Part shown: piece by piece, positions 7,392 to 15,729 of the stretch | How positions within the stretch are numbered: the stretch's first letter is position 1 | Layout: every line of letters starts with the position of its first letter | NCBI GenBank assembly: GCA_035501615.1 | Contig: DATJVY010000171.1 | Coordinates: 5,657 to 69,656 of the forward strand | Reading direction: 5' to 3' | Length of the DNA stretch: 64,000 nt | Origin: RPRB01 sp035501615 | GTDB taxonomy: Bacteria; Myxococcota; Myxococcia; Myxococcales; Myxococcaceae | Translations under genes and position numbers: made by a program | Notes under the pieces: generated by a model | What the model saw: the letters and a program-made list of their open reading frames with translations, nothing else | Told to the model about the DNA's origin: nothing | Databases searched by the model: none

Positions 7392-9158
7392 ATGCCCCGG
7401 CTCCTCTCGGTCAACGTCGGCTTGCCGCGCGACATCGAGTGGCGCGGCAGGACCGTGCACACCGCCGTCTGGAAGACGCCGATCCAGGGGCGCCGGCGCG
7501 TCCGGCGCCTGAACGTCGACGGGGACGGGCAGGGCGATCTCGCCGGCCATGGCGGTGAGCAGCGCGCCGTCTTCGTCTACCAGGTCGAGTCGTATCGCTA
7601 CTGGGAGGAGCAGCTCGGCCGCCGCGATCTCGCGTTCGGGCAGTTCGGCGAGAACTTCACCATCGAGGGCTTGCCGGACGACGAGGTGTGCATCGGCGAC
7701 CGGTACCGGATCGGGACCGCGCTGTTCGAGGTCACCCAGCCCCGGACGACCTGCTACCGCATCGGCATCCGAATGGACGAGCCGCGCATGGCCGCGCTCC
7801 TGACGTCCAGCGGGCGACCCGGCTTCTATCTTCGCGTCCTCGAGGAAGGGGAGGTTGGCGCTGGAGATCCGATCCTCCCCGACGCCCGAGGGCCGGAGCG
7901 GATGACCGTTCGCGAGATCAACGTGCTGCTGTACTCCGCCCATCACCCGCGGGAGGGGCTCGAGCGGGCCGTGGGCATCCCGGCTCTCTCCCCCGGCTGG
8001 CGGGGATCGTTCGAGGCGCTGCTCCGCGCGGACGACCTCAACCCCGGTGCGAGCGGCAACGCGGCCCTCGTGCCCGCGGCTGCGGCCCGGACGGCGAAGC
8101 CCGGGTTCCGGCCTCTGCGGGTCTCCCGGATCGATCGGGAATGCGAGGACGTCCTCTCGCTCTCGCTGGAACCGACCGATGGAAGGCCGCTCGCGACTCC
8201 ACTCGCAGGACAGTTCGTGGTGCTCCGCCTGCGCCCCGGCCCGGACGGACCGCCGCTCCTCCGGAGCTACTCGCTCTCCGGCCCCCTCTCGGACGCGCAG
8301 TACCGGGTGAGCGTGAAGCTCGAGCCGAACGGCGCCGCGGGGGCCTTCCTGACCCGCAGCGTGCGGCCCGGCGACGTCGTCGACGTCAGCGAGCCGCGCG
8401 GTGCGTTCACCTTGCAGCCCGGAGACGGACCGGTGGTGCTCCTCAGCGCAGGAATCGGCGCCACCCCGGTGCTGGCCATGCTCCATGCGCTGGCGGCGAG
8501 CGGATCGCCCCGGGCCGTCTGGTGGCTCCACGGCGCGCGCAATCGCCGTTCTCAGCCCTTCGGGCCGGAGGTCCGCCAGCTGCTCGGAAGCCTCTCCTTT
8601 GGCCGGGGGCACGTCTGGTACAGCCGACCGGACCCGGACGACCGCGAGGGAAGCGACTACGACTCGCGCGGTCGCCTCGAGGCGACGGACCTCGAGCAGC
8701 TCGGCGTGCCGAGAGAGGGCGACTTCTACCTCTGCGGGCCGCCGACCTTTCTGGCCGAGCTCACGGCGGGGATGGTCGCCTGGGGCGTCCCGCAGGATCG
8801 GCTCCACTCCGAGATCTTCGCCGGGGGCCCCTCGAGGACGCCGGGCGTGGTCGGTGGCCCTGCCCGGGCCCCGCATCCGCCTGCCGGAGCGCAGGGAACC
8901 GGCCCGCTGGTCTCCTTCGCGCGGAGCGGCCTCGCCGTCCGGTTCCGCCCCTCGCAGGACCGGAGCCTCCTCGAGCTGGCCGAGGCGTGCGACGTGCCCG
9001 TTCGCTGGTCCTGCCGGAGCGGCGTCTGCCACAACTGCGAGAGCGGACTGATCTCCGGGTCCGTCGCCTACGACCCCGACCCGCTCGACCCGCCGGCAGA
9101 GGGAAACGCCCTCACCTGCTGCTCCCGGCCGACGGGTGACATCGTCATCGACCTCTGA
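7392..9158 (+). CDS. MOSC domain - ferredoxin reductase - 2Fe-2S ferredoxin fusion
   Basis: A 588-residue three-part redox protein. Residues 1-165 are a YiiM-like MOSC domain (YiiM reduces N-hydroxylated compounds using molybdenum cofactor) with the likely Mo-ligand C121 in PRTTCYRIG. Residues about 238-480 are an FAD/NAD(P)H reductase module (RSYSLSG, VLLSAGIGATPVLAML, FYLCGPP). Residues about 500-588 are a plant-type ferredoxin with C541, C546, C549 and a final Cys near 578. It looks like a self-contained electron chain from NAD(P)H to the MOSC centre, the role played by separate partners elsewhere. The substrate is not known. The 3' end overlaps the convergent MocR gene by 91 bases. Confidence 0.88.
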   Translation: MPRLLSVNVGLPRDIEWRGRTVHTAVWKTPIQGRRRVRRLNVDGDGQGDLAGHGGEQRAVFVYQVESYRYWEEQLGRRDLAFGQFGENFTIEGLPDDEVCIGDRYRIGTALFEVTQPRTTCYRIGIRMDEPRMAALLTSSGRPGFYLRVLEEGEVGAGDPILPDARGPERMTVREINVLLYSAHHPREGLERAVGIPALSPGWRGSFEALLRADDLNPGASGNAALVPAAAARTAKPGFRPLRVSRIDRECEDVLSLSLEPTDGRPLATPLAGQFVVLRLRPGPDGPPLLRSYSLSGPLSDAQYRVSVKLEPNGAAGAFLTRSVRPGDVVDVSEPRGAFTLQPGDGPVVLLSAGIGATPVLAMLHALAASGSPRAVWWLHGARNRRSQPFGPEVRQLLGSLSFGRGHVWYSRPDPDDREGSDYDSRGRLEATDLEQLGVPREGDFYLCGPPTFLAELTAGMVAWGVPQDRLHSEIFAGGPSRTPGVVGGPARAPHPPAGAQGTGPLVSFARSGLAVRFRPSQDRSLLELAEACDVPVRWSCRSGVCHNCESGLISGSVAYDPDPLDPPAEGNALTCCSRPTGDIVIDL

Positions 9159-10666
9159 GGCGGTCCGGACCTCGGCGCCGTCGCCGGCGACGAGGGTGCG
9201 GCCAGCGCGGCGAGCGCCGCCGCCATCCGGCGCGCGGCCTCGTCCAGCTCGCGTTCGTCGAGTGGCGTGAAGCCCAGCCGCATCGCGTGCACCGGGCCTC
9301 CGTCGAAAGCGTACCGGCGACCGGAGAGGAACCCGACGCCGTGCTGCACCCCGAGCTCGGCCCACCGGTCGAGGTCCACCGCCGGGTCCACCCGCGCCCA
9401 GAGCGCCATCCCGCCCGCGGGCGGCGTCACCTGGATCGCCGACCCCACGTGCCTTCGCAGGGCGTCCACCAGCACGTCGCGCCGGCCCCGGTAGATCCGC
9501 CGCATCCGGCGCACGTGGCGGACGAGGTCACCGTCCTCGAACAGCTCGGCGACCGCGCACTCGTGCGCCTGGTCGCCCTGGAGATCGGTGGCGATCCGAA
9601 GCTCGGTGACCCGCTCGATGACCCCTGCCGGCGCGACCAGGTACCCGATGCGCAGGCCCGGGGCGAGCACCTTGGAGAGCGTGCCCACGTAGATCACCAC
9701 GCCCGCCTCGTCGCGGCTGGCGAGCGGGAGCACCGGGCGCCCGTCGTAGTGGAACTCGTGGTCGTAGTCGTCCTCGATGATCGCTGCCCGGTGACGGCGC
9801 GCCACCTCCAGCAGCGCCAGCCTCCGCGCCGCCGGGAGCACCGACGTGGTCGGGAACTGGTGGTGCGGCGTCACGTAGATGGCACGGAGCGGCCGTTGCT
9901 CGGCGAGTGCGGCGACCGCCGCCACGTTCACCCCGTGCGCGTCCACCGGCACGGGAACCAGCGAGGCGCCCGTCAGGCGCAGCGCCGCCCACGCCGCCGG
10001 ATGGCCGATTCCCTCGACTGCCACCACGTCGCCCGGACCGAGCAGCGCGCGGGCGATGAGGTCCAGCGCCATCTGGCTCCCCCGGGTCACGAACACGGTG
10101 TCCGCGGAGGCGGGCAGCGCGCGCGTCGAGGTGAGCATCTCCGCCAGCGCCGCCCGGAGCCGCGGGTGGCCCCGTGAATCCCCGTAGCCGAGCAGAGAGC
10201 GGCCGTGCCGGGCCAGGGCCCGCCGGTACGCCCGGGACAGCTCGGCCGCCGGCATCCTCCGCACGTCCGGCGCGCCCTTCGCCAGGACCAGGACGTCCGC
10301 CGGGAAGGCCGGGAGACTGGCCGTGGGGATCGGCCCCCCGAGCGAGAAGCCCGGAGCCACCGCCTGACGCGCGCGGATGCGCCCCGAGGGGACGCGCGTC
10401 GAGCTCGGCGGAAGGTCGCGCGACACGAACGTTCCTCCCGCCGGACGGGTGTGGACCCAGCCTTGCGCGATGAGCTCCCCGTAGCCCGCGAGCACCGTGT
10501 TGCGATGGATGCCGAGCGCCTCGGCGAGCGTCCGGGACCCGGGAAGCCGCGTGCCGGGGCGGAGTCGCCCGGAGCGGATGTCCTGCTGCAACGCCTCGGA
10601 GAGCTGGAGGAAGAGCGGCTCGCTCCGCGACGGGTCCAGCACCACGGTGTGCTGCCAGGAGCGCAT
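9068..10666 (-). CDS. MocR/PdxR-family transcription regulator (GntR wHTH + aminotransferase fold)
   Basis: A 532-residue regulator. Residues about 10-75 form a GntR winged helix (LPGSRTLAEALGIHRNTV), then a proline/serine-rich linker, then a fold-type I aminotransferase domain with the PLP lysine K332 in GTLSKVLAPGLRIGYL. MocR proteins sense PLP or a PLP-amine adduct and control vitamin B6, GABA or taurine genes; the ligand here is unknown. The ATG at 10666 (MRSWQHTVV) is chosen because the family begins close to the wHTH. The last ~30 residues (serine/proline/glycine rich) are encoded antisense to the end of the MOSC fusion gene, an unusual tail-to-tail overlap. A likely operator lies directly upstream. 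Confidence 0.9.
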   Translation of the reverse strand: MRSWQHTVVLDPSRSEPLFLQLSEALQQDIRSGRLRPGTRLPGSRTLAEALGIHRNTVLAGYGELIAQGWVHTRPAGGTFVSRDLPPSSTRVPSGRIRARQAVAPGFSLGGPIPTASLPAFPADVLVLAKGAPDVRRMPAAELSRAYRRALARHGRSLLGYGDSRGHPRLRAALAEMLTSTRALPASADTVFVTRGSQMALDLIARALLGPGDVVAVEGIGHPAAWAALRLTGASLVPVPVDAHGVNVAAVAALAEQRPLRAIYVTPHHQFPTTSVLPAARRLALLEVARRHRAAIIEDDYDHEFHYDGRPVLPLASRDEAGVVIYVGTLSKVLAPGLRIGYLVAPAGVIERVTELRIATDLQGDQAHECAVAELFEDGDLVRHVRRMRRIYRGRRDVLVDALRRHVGSAIQVTPPAGGMALWARVDPAVDLDRWAELGVQHGVGFLSGRRYAFDGGPVHAMRLGFTPLDERELDEAARRMAAALAALAAPSSPATAPRSGPPQRSMTMSPVGREQQVRAFPSAGGSSGSGS

Positions 10667-10726
10667 CGGGCGGGAGGCCCACCTCCAGACCCGGTGAGTA
10701 TGGTCCCCCGGCCGGTTCCTGGAAAC

Positions 10727-10797
10727 GGACCAGTTCTCTGGAAGTCGACTGGACCAGCTTCGCGCAACTGGCCCATTCGCTTTGACGGGACTGGCCC
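10727..10797. promoter_or_regulatory. repeat cluster, probable MocR operator
   Basis: Four copies of an octamer ACTGGNCC lie between the regulator gene and the divergent lipoprotein gene: inverted at 10727-10734 (GGACCAGT), then direct at 10748-10755 (ACTGGACC), 10767-10774 and 10790-10797 (both ACTGGCCC). Start-to-start spacing is 21, 19 and 23 bases, about two helical turns. CTGGAC-type direct repeats are known targets of some MocR proteins (TauR). Location and spacing make autoregulation, and possibly control of the lipoprotein gene, the natural reading. Confidence 0.55.
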
Positions 10798-10882
10798 TCC
10801 AGCCGGACCGGCCACCGGACCACCGTGGCAGTCGCGTCCGGGGGAATCCCTCCGCCCGGGTGCCCACCGGAGGAGGTGGCCC

Positions 10883-11668
10883 ATGAGACTCGACGTTCGC
10901 ACCCTGCTCGCCGCCGTCCCGCTGCTCGCCCTGGGCTGTGGAGCCGGCGTCGCGCCGTCCGGCTCCGGAGCGAGTGGCTCCGGAGCCGGCGCCGCGATGG
11001 CTCCGGTGGACCCGGCCGCCGGGAAGGAGGCGGAGCATCACCGTTCCTGGTTCTTCATCGTGCCGCGGCCGGTCCCGATCGACGGGAGGACCACCCTCGG
11101 CTGGATCCCGGAGTTCTGGCGCTATCTCTATTCGGTCCCCGCGAGCCAGAACCCGGAGCTGAACCCCTCCGCGGACTGCGGCGTCGGCCAGTCCGGACCG
11201 GTCTTCTTCATCCCCGGTGAGCAGACCGACGTGTACACGCGGGACTGCACCGTCCCCGAGCACAAGCCGGTGCTCTTCTCCATCTGGTCGGCGTTCAACG
11301 ACTACCCGTGCCCGGACCCGACCTTCCAGCCTGCGCCCGGACAGAGCCTCGTCGACTTCCTCGCCCAGGGCGCCCAGGCCTTCGACGACGCGGTCAGCAA
11401 CCTCGCCGCGACCATCGATGGGAAGCCGATCGACGTGTCCCGGTACCGGTACACCACCGGGCTGGTCAGCTTCACCGGTGACCCGAGCCTGACCGCCACC
11501 TTCGACGGCTGCGTCACCGGAACGCGTCAGGTGGGGGTCGCCGACGGCTGGTTCGTCCTGCTCCTCCTGTCGCCGGGCGACCACACCCTGGTGGTGACTG
11601 CCACCTCTCCGGGCGGTCACGCGACGAGCCAGACCTTCGTCCTCCACGTCGTCGCCGACGACGACTGA
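10883..11668 (+). CDS. hypothetical lipoprotein
   Basis: A 261-residue predicted lipoprotein with lipobox LLALGC, then a glycine/serine/alanine linker (residues 22-38) before the folded part, which starts with HHRSWFFIVPRPVPIDGRT. The remainder has several cysteines (in SADCGVG, YTRDCTV, DYPCPDP and DGCVTG), likely disulfide-bonded in the periplasm, and ends in a beta-rich stretch (FVLLLLSPGDHTLVVTATS). The start is supported by AGGAGG ten bases upstream. No family is recognised. It is divergent from the MocR regulator across the operator repeats, so it may be the regulator's target. Confidence 0.75.
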   Translation: MRLDVRTLLAAVPLLALGCGAGVAPSGSGASGSGAGAAMAPVDPAAGKEAEHHRSWFFIVPRPVPIDGRTTLGWIPEFWRYLYSVPASQNPELNPSADCGVGQSGPVFFIPGEQTDVYTRDCTVPEHKPVLFSIWSAFNDYPCPDPTFQPAPGQSLVDFLAQGAQAFDDAVSNLAATIDGKPIDVSRYRYTTGLVSFTGDPSLTATFDGCVTGTRQVGVADGWFVLLLLSPGDHTLVVTATSPGGHATSQTFVLHVVADDD

Positions 11669-11712
11669 CGCCCGCGGCGCGACGGGGGCGGGGCGGGTTA
11701 GAGAGCGACCCG

Positions 11713-12588
11713 ATGCTCCTCCCCACCGTGCTCGCCCTGTCCCTGGCCGCCGCGCCCTCGCGGGACGCTGACATCTCGGCCGCGACCCGAGCCTGGGAGG
11801 AGGGGCGCCTGGAGCGGCTCCGGGCCGCGGACGGCTGGCTCACCCTGGTCGGGCTGGGGTGGCTGAAGGAGGGACCGAACTCCGCCGGTTCGGAGGGGAA
11901 GTCGGGCATCGTCTTCCCCGAGGGCGCTCCGGCGCGGGCGGGCACGTTCACCCGGTCCGGCGCCGCCGTCTCCTTCCAGCCCGCGCCCGGTGTCGCCGTC
12001 ACCAGGGCAGGGCAGCCGTTTCCGGGGGGCGCGCTCCGGACCGACCAGGACGGAACGGCCGCTCCCGACGTCCTCCAGCTCGGGCGCTTCCGGTTCCAGG
12101 TCATCGCTCGCGGGCAGCGCCTGGGCGTTCGCATCAAGGACCCCGACGCCCGCGCCCGGAAGGAGTTCAAGGGCATCCCCACCTATCCGCCCTCGGCCCG
12201 CTGGCGGGTGACGGCCCGGTGGGAGGAGGCCAGCCCGCCGGTCCAGCTCGCGGTGCCCAACGTCCTCGGAGAGGTGGAGCGGTCGCCGTCGCCCGGGACC
12301 GCCGTCTTCACCATCGACGGCAAGGAGTACCGGCTCAGCCCGGTGCTGGAGGAGGGGAGCCCCGAGCTCTTCTTCGTCTTCGCCGACCAGACCAACCGGA
12401 CCGAGACCTACGGCGCCGGCCGCTTCCTCTACACCGAGCCGCCGAGGGGCGGAACCGTCGTGCTCGACTTCAACCGGGCCTACAACCCTCCCTGCGCGTT
12501 CAGCGCCTTCGCCACCTGCCCGCTTCCGCCGAAGCAGAACCGCCTCGCGCTCCGGGTCGAGGCCGGCGAGAAGCGGCCGCTCCACTGA
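11713..12588 (+). CDS. DUF1684 domain protein, secreted
   Basis: A 291-residue protein with a short signal-like leader (LLPTVLALSLAAAPS) and the DUF1684 pattern: an N-terminal DGWLTLVGLGWLKEG, a central QVIARGQRLGVRIKDPDA, then ETYGAGRFLY and LDFNRAYNPPCAFSAFATC near the end, the latter with two conserved cysteines and the closing LPPKQNRLALRVEAGEK. The family is widespread in bacteria, forms a beta-rich fold, and has no established biochemical function. It lies 44 bases downstream of the lipoprotein gene on the same strand, so the two may be co-transcribed. Confidence 0.85.
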   Translation: MLLPTVLALSLAAAPSRDADISAATRAWEEGRLERLRAADGWLTLVGLGWLKEGPNSAGSEGKSGIVFPEGAPARAGTFTRSGAAVSFQPAPGVAVTRAGQPFPGGALRTDQDGTAAPDVLQLGRFRFQVIARGQRLGVRIKDPDARARKEFKGIPTYPPSARWRVTARWEEASPPVQLAVPNVLGEVERSPSPGTAVFTIDGKEYRLSPVLEEGSPELFFVFADQTNRTETYGAGRFLYTEPPRGGTVVLDFNRAYNPPCAFSAFATCPLPPKQNRLALRVEAGEKRPLH

Positions 12589-12611
12589 CGCCGGGGAGGC
12601 CGGGGCATCCC

Positions 12612-12649
12612 GGACGAGGCGCGGCGGCCATCCTCGGGTAGCCTCGTCC
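12612..12649. repeat. perfect 8-bp inverted repeat before the outer-membrane-like gene
   Basis: GGACGAGG at 12612-12619 pairs exactly with CCTCGTCC at 12642-12649, separated by 22 bases and ending five bases before the ATG at 12654. No Shine-Dalgarno sequence is seen for that gene. It could be an operator, an RNA hairpin that affects initiation, or the terminator of the DUF1684 gene without a U-tract. Confidence 0.35.
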
Positions 12650-12653
12650 AACG

Positions 12654-13178
12654 ATGAAGCGCTCGCTCCTCCTGGGCCTGGTCGGCGTGGCCTCGGTGCT
12701 CGCCCCATCCGGTGCCCAGGCGCAGTGGTCCGCCCGGCTCGCCCTGGAGGCGCCGCTCTACGCCCACGTCTCGAGCGGCGGCCAGAGCAGCTCCTTCGGC
12801 CTCAACGAGAGCTTCCAGCCGGCGCTCGACGTGCTCGGCAGCTACTTCGTCTCCGACAGCGTGGGGATCGACCTCGAGCTCCGGGTCGGGATCGCCGCCA
12901 CCGGGACCGGATACTCCCGCCAGCCGAGCACCCTCGGCCCGGGCGTCACCCTCGACGTGCCCGGCTTCCCGCTCTATGGACGGGCCGCGCTCCCCATCCA
13001 GCTCGAGGAAGGGACGCGGCTCTTCCTGCGGCTCGGCGGTGGGCTGAAGATCCTCGACCAGGCGTTCATCCGGATCTACGCCGAGCTCACCGTGGACCTC
13101 GCCATCGCCGGGGGGGAGGTGAGCTTCTTCGGCAGCCAGGCGGTCAACGCGAGCATCGGCCTCTGGTTCCGGCTCTGA
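12654..13178 (+). CDS. small outer-membrane beta-barrel-like protein
   Basis: A 174-residue protein with a signal peptide (MKRSLLLGLVGVASVLAPS, cleavage near AQA-QW). Alternating-hydrophobicity strands follow: WSARLALEAPLYAHV, LDVLGSYFVSDSVGIDLELR and LYGRAALPIQLEEGTRLFLR. It ends in the aromatic-terminal strand ASIGLWFRL, the usual sorting signal for outer-membrane barrels except that the last residue is Leu instead of Phe. This suggests a small 8-stranded barrel (OmpA/OmpW size). No specific family is recognised. Confidence 0.65.
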   Translation: MKRSLLLGLVGVASVLAPSGAQAQWSARLALEAPLYAHVSSGGQSSSFGLNESFQPALDVLGSYFVSDSVGIDLELRVGIAATGTGYSRQPSTLGPGVTLDVPGFPLYGRAALPIQLEEGTRLFLRLGGGLKILDQAFIRIYAELTVDLAIAGGEVSFFGSQAVNASIGLWFRL

Positions 13179-13219
13179 GATTCGGCTCCCTGGCCGGGCT
13201 GGTGCATGCTCGGCAGTCC

Positions 13220-14842
13220 ATGTCCCGCTTGCTCCCGCTCCTCGCGCTGGTCGCCTGCGCAGGCAGTCTCCCCCCGCAGCCGGCCGCGACCGGGCCGGTC
13301 CACGTCCAGCTCCTCGCCTTCAACGACTTCCACGGCAACCTCGAGCCCCCGTCGGGCACCGTCCGGCTTCCGGACGGCACCGTCCCGTCCGGCGGAGGGG
13401 CCTGGCTCGCGGCGGAGGTGGCACGGCTCCGGGCCGAGGAGCCGGCCGCCACCCTCGTCGTCGCTGCCGGGGACCTGGTCGGCGCGAGCCCCTTGCCCTC
13501 CGCTCTCGGCCACGACGAGCCGAGCATCGCGCTGATGGACGAGCTCGGCCTGGACGTCTCGAGCGTCGGCAACCACGAGTTCGACAAGGGCGTGGACGAG
13601 CTTCTCAGGCTCCAGCGGGGCGGTTGCCGGGCCGACGAGCCCTGCAAGCCCCCATATCCCGGGGCCCACTTCGGCTACCTCGCGGCCAACGTCTTCGACC
13701 GCTCGGGGAAGACCATCCTGCCCGCCACGGCGATCCGGAAGGTGGGCGGGGTCACCGTGGGCTTCGTGGGCGTCGTGCTCCGCGAGACGCCGACCGTCGT
13801 CACTCCCACCGGGGTCGTCGGGCTCACCTTCGGGGACGAGGCGGAGGCGGTGAACGCGGCCGTCCCGAAGCTCCGCGAGGCCGGCGCCGACGCCATCGTC
13901 GTGCTCATTCACCAGGGCGGCGCGCAGGCGCCGGGGTCGCCTCCGGGCGAATGCCGCGGGTTCAGCGGCCCGCTGGTGGAGGTGGCCCAGCGCTTCCGGG
14001 GAGTGGACGTCATCGTCAGCGGACACACCCACCAGGCCTACGTCTGCCCGGCTCTCGCCGGAACGCTCACCACGAGCGCGGGGGCCTTCGGGCGGTTCGT
14101 CACCCGCATCGAGCTCGACGTCGACCCAGGGCAGCACCGGGTGCTCGCCCGAAAGGCGACACAGGTTCCGGTGACCCATGCGCTTCCGCCGGATCCGAGG
14201 GCCAAGGTCATCGTGGACCAAGCGGTGGCGGCGGCGGCCCCGCTCGCGGACCGCCGGGTGGGGCGCCTCGCGGTGGCGCTCGGCCGTGCGGCGAGCAACG
14301 CCGGCGAGTCGGCGCTGGGTGACGCCGTGGCCGATGCGCACCTCGCGGCGACCCGGAGCTCCGGCGCGGTCGCCGCCTTGACCAACTCGGGAGGGCTCCG
14401 GGCGGACCTCCCCGCCGGCGACGTCACCTACGCCCAGCTCTTCGCTGCCCAGCCCTTCGGGAACACCCTGGTCACCCTCACCCTCACCGGCGCCCAGCTC
14501 ACGACCGCGCTGGAGCAGCAGTGGCAGGGGAGCAGGCCGCGCATCCTCCAGCCGTCGGCGAGCCTGACCTACGCCTGGTCCGGAGGGGCGTCCCCCGGCG
14601 GCAAGGTGGTCGCCGGCTCGCTCAAGGTCGATGGACACGTCGTCGGCCCCGAGACCCGGGTCCGGGTGACGGTGAACAGCTTCCTGGCCACGGGCGGCGA
14701 CGGCTTCGCTGCCTTCGCCGAGGGAGTGGAGCGCGTCGGCGGCCCGCCGGACCTGGACGCGCTGATCGACTACCTCCGGCCCACCCTGGACGGCCCGCCG
14801 CTTCCCCGGCCCCCGGGGCCACGGATTCAAACGCAGCCCTGA
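13220..14842 (+). CDS. 5'-nucleotidase / UshA-type metallophosphatase lipoprotein
   Basis: A periplasmic nucleotide or sugar-nucleotide hydrolase, 540 residues. The leader ends in lipobox LVAC. The metallophosphatase core shows AFNDFHGNLEP, AAGDLVGASP, VGNHEFDKG and VIVSGHTHQAY (dinuclear metal ligands). The C-terminal 5'-nucleotidase domain shows TNSGGLRADL and QPFGNTLVTLTLTG, and near the end NSFLATGGDGFAAF, the substrate-stacking region. The ATG at 13220 gives the leader at the right distance. It probably scavenges extracellular nucleotides; its exact substrate cannot be read from sequence. It lies 41 bases after the barrel gene. Confidence 0.92.
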   Translation: MSRLLPLLALVACAGSLPPQPAATGPVHVQLLAFNDFHGNLEPPSGTVRLPDGTVPSGGGAWLAAEVARLRAEEPAATLVVAAGDLVGASPLPSALGHDEPSIALMDELGLDVSSVGNHEFDKGVDELLRLQRGGCRADEPCKPPYPGAHFGYLAANVFDRSGKTILPATAIRKVGGVTVGFVGVVLRETPTVVTPTGVVGLTFGDEAEAVNAAVPKLREAGADAIVVLIHQGGAQAPGSPPGECRGFSGPLVEVAQRFRGVDVIVSGHTHQAYVCPALAGTLTTSAGAFGRFVTRIELDVDPGQHRVLARKATQVPVTHALPPDPRAKVIVDQAVAAAAPLADRRVGRLAVALGRAASNAGESALGDAVADAHLAATRSSGAVAALTNSGGLRADLPAGDVTYAQLFAAQPFGNTLVTLTLTGAQLTTALEQQWQGSRPRILQPSASLTYAWSGGASPGGKVVAGSLKVDGHVVGPETRVRVTVNSFLATGGDGFAAFAEGVERVGGPPDLDALIDYLRPTLDGPPLPRPPGPRIQTQP

Positions 14843-15089
14843 GCCACGGGCGTCGAGCGCACCTGGTTCCACGGCGTTGCGAGACGGACCAGCCTCGCCC
14901 GTACGCGCGGAGAGGTGGCCCGGCCACCGGCCCCGGGAAACCGAGGGGCTAGGCGTCCGCTGGCTCACCTCCGGGCCGCGCCCGAGCAACGCCTCGCCTT
15001 CCAGGCTGTCTACAGTGCATTCTCCGCCCGCGAGGCGAGGCGCACCCCGGCCGAGGGGACCCGTGGAGAGCGCCGCAGTGGAGGTACCG

Positions 15090-15725
15090 ATGAACCGCGC
15101 TCACGTGGTGGGAGTCGTGCTCGCAGTCACGGCCGTCGCCGGCTGTTCCTACAACGCCGAGGGTTACCGGCTGCGCACCGGAGGTACGCGCTTCGATGCG
15201 CAGAGCGTGGGGGCCGCGCTGAACCTCTACACGCTCCAGGAGGACGGCACCTGGGCGGGCATGAGCGGCGATCGGTACGAACGGATGGGGGACGAGATCC
15301 GGAAGGTGGGCGCGTTCGGTCCGACGCCCGCGCTGATCCCGCCCACCGGATGGGTCACCATCGATCGCCACCCCGACGGCCTCAGCTTCACGCCCTCGTG
15401 GCTCTCGGGTCCCATCTGGACCTTCGTCACCCAGGATGGCCGGCCCATCCCGAGGAACCTCGAGGTCCCGCTGTACCTCGCCGCGACGATGGGGCTCGGC
15501 GGCCAGTGGGTGGGCATCAACGTCCCGGGCTCGGAGCTGGCGGGAATCGAGCTCAAGGCCGACTGCGGGCTCGTCCTCTTCAGCCTGAAGGAGCGTCAGG
15601 TCGCGGGTTGGGTGAGCCGCCAGGGCGCGGTCTGCCCGGCGCCCACCTATCCACCGGGCACGGTGGCCAAGCTCGCGCAGTCCCGCCGCGAGGTCTGGGA
15701 CAGCGCGGAGCGTCCGCTGGAGTGA
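15090..15725 (+). CDS. hypothetical lipoprotein
   Basis: A 211-residue predicted lipoprotein: MNRAHVVGVVLAVTAVAGC gives a lipobox VAGC after a hydrophobic core. The mature part has no recognised domain; it contains GWVTIDRHPDGLSFTPSW and two further cysteines (KADCGLV and GAVCPAP). The start has GGAGGT just upstream. The 247 bases before it contain no gene or clear promoter that I can see. It is convergent with the ATP-grasp gene, four bases away, so transcription units meet here. Confidence 0.7.
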   Translation: MNRAHVVGVVLAVTAVAGCSYNAEGYRLRTGGTRFDAQSVGAALNLYTLQEDGTWAGMSGDRYERMGDEIRKVGAFGPTPALIPPTGWVTIDRHPDGLSFTPSWLSGPIWTFVTQDGRPIPRNLEVPLYLAATMGLGGQWVGINVPGSELAGIELKADCGLVLFSLKERQVAGWVSRQGAVCPAPTYPPGTVAKLAQSRREVWDSAERPLE

Positions 15726-15729
15726 CCCT

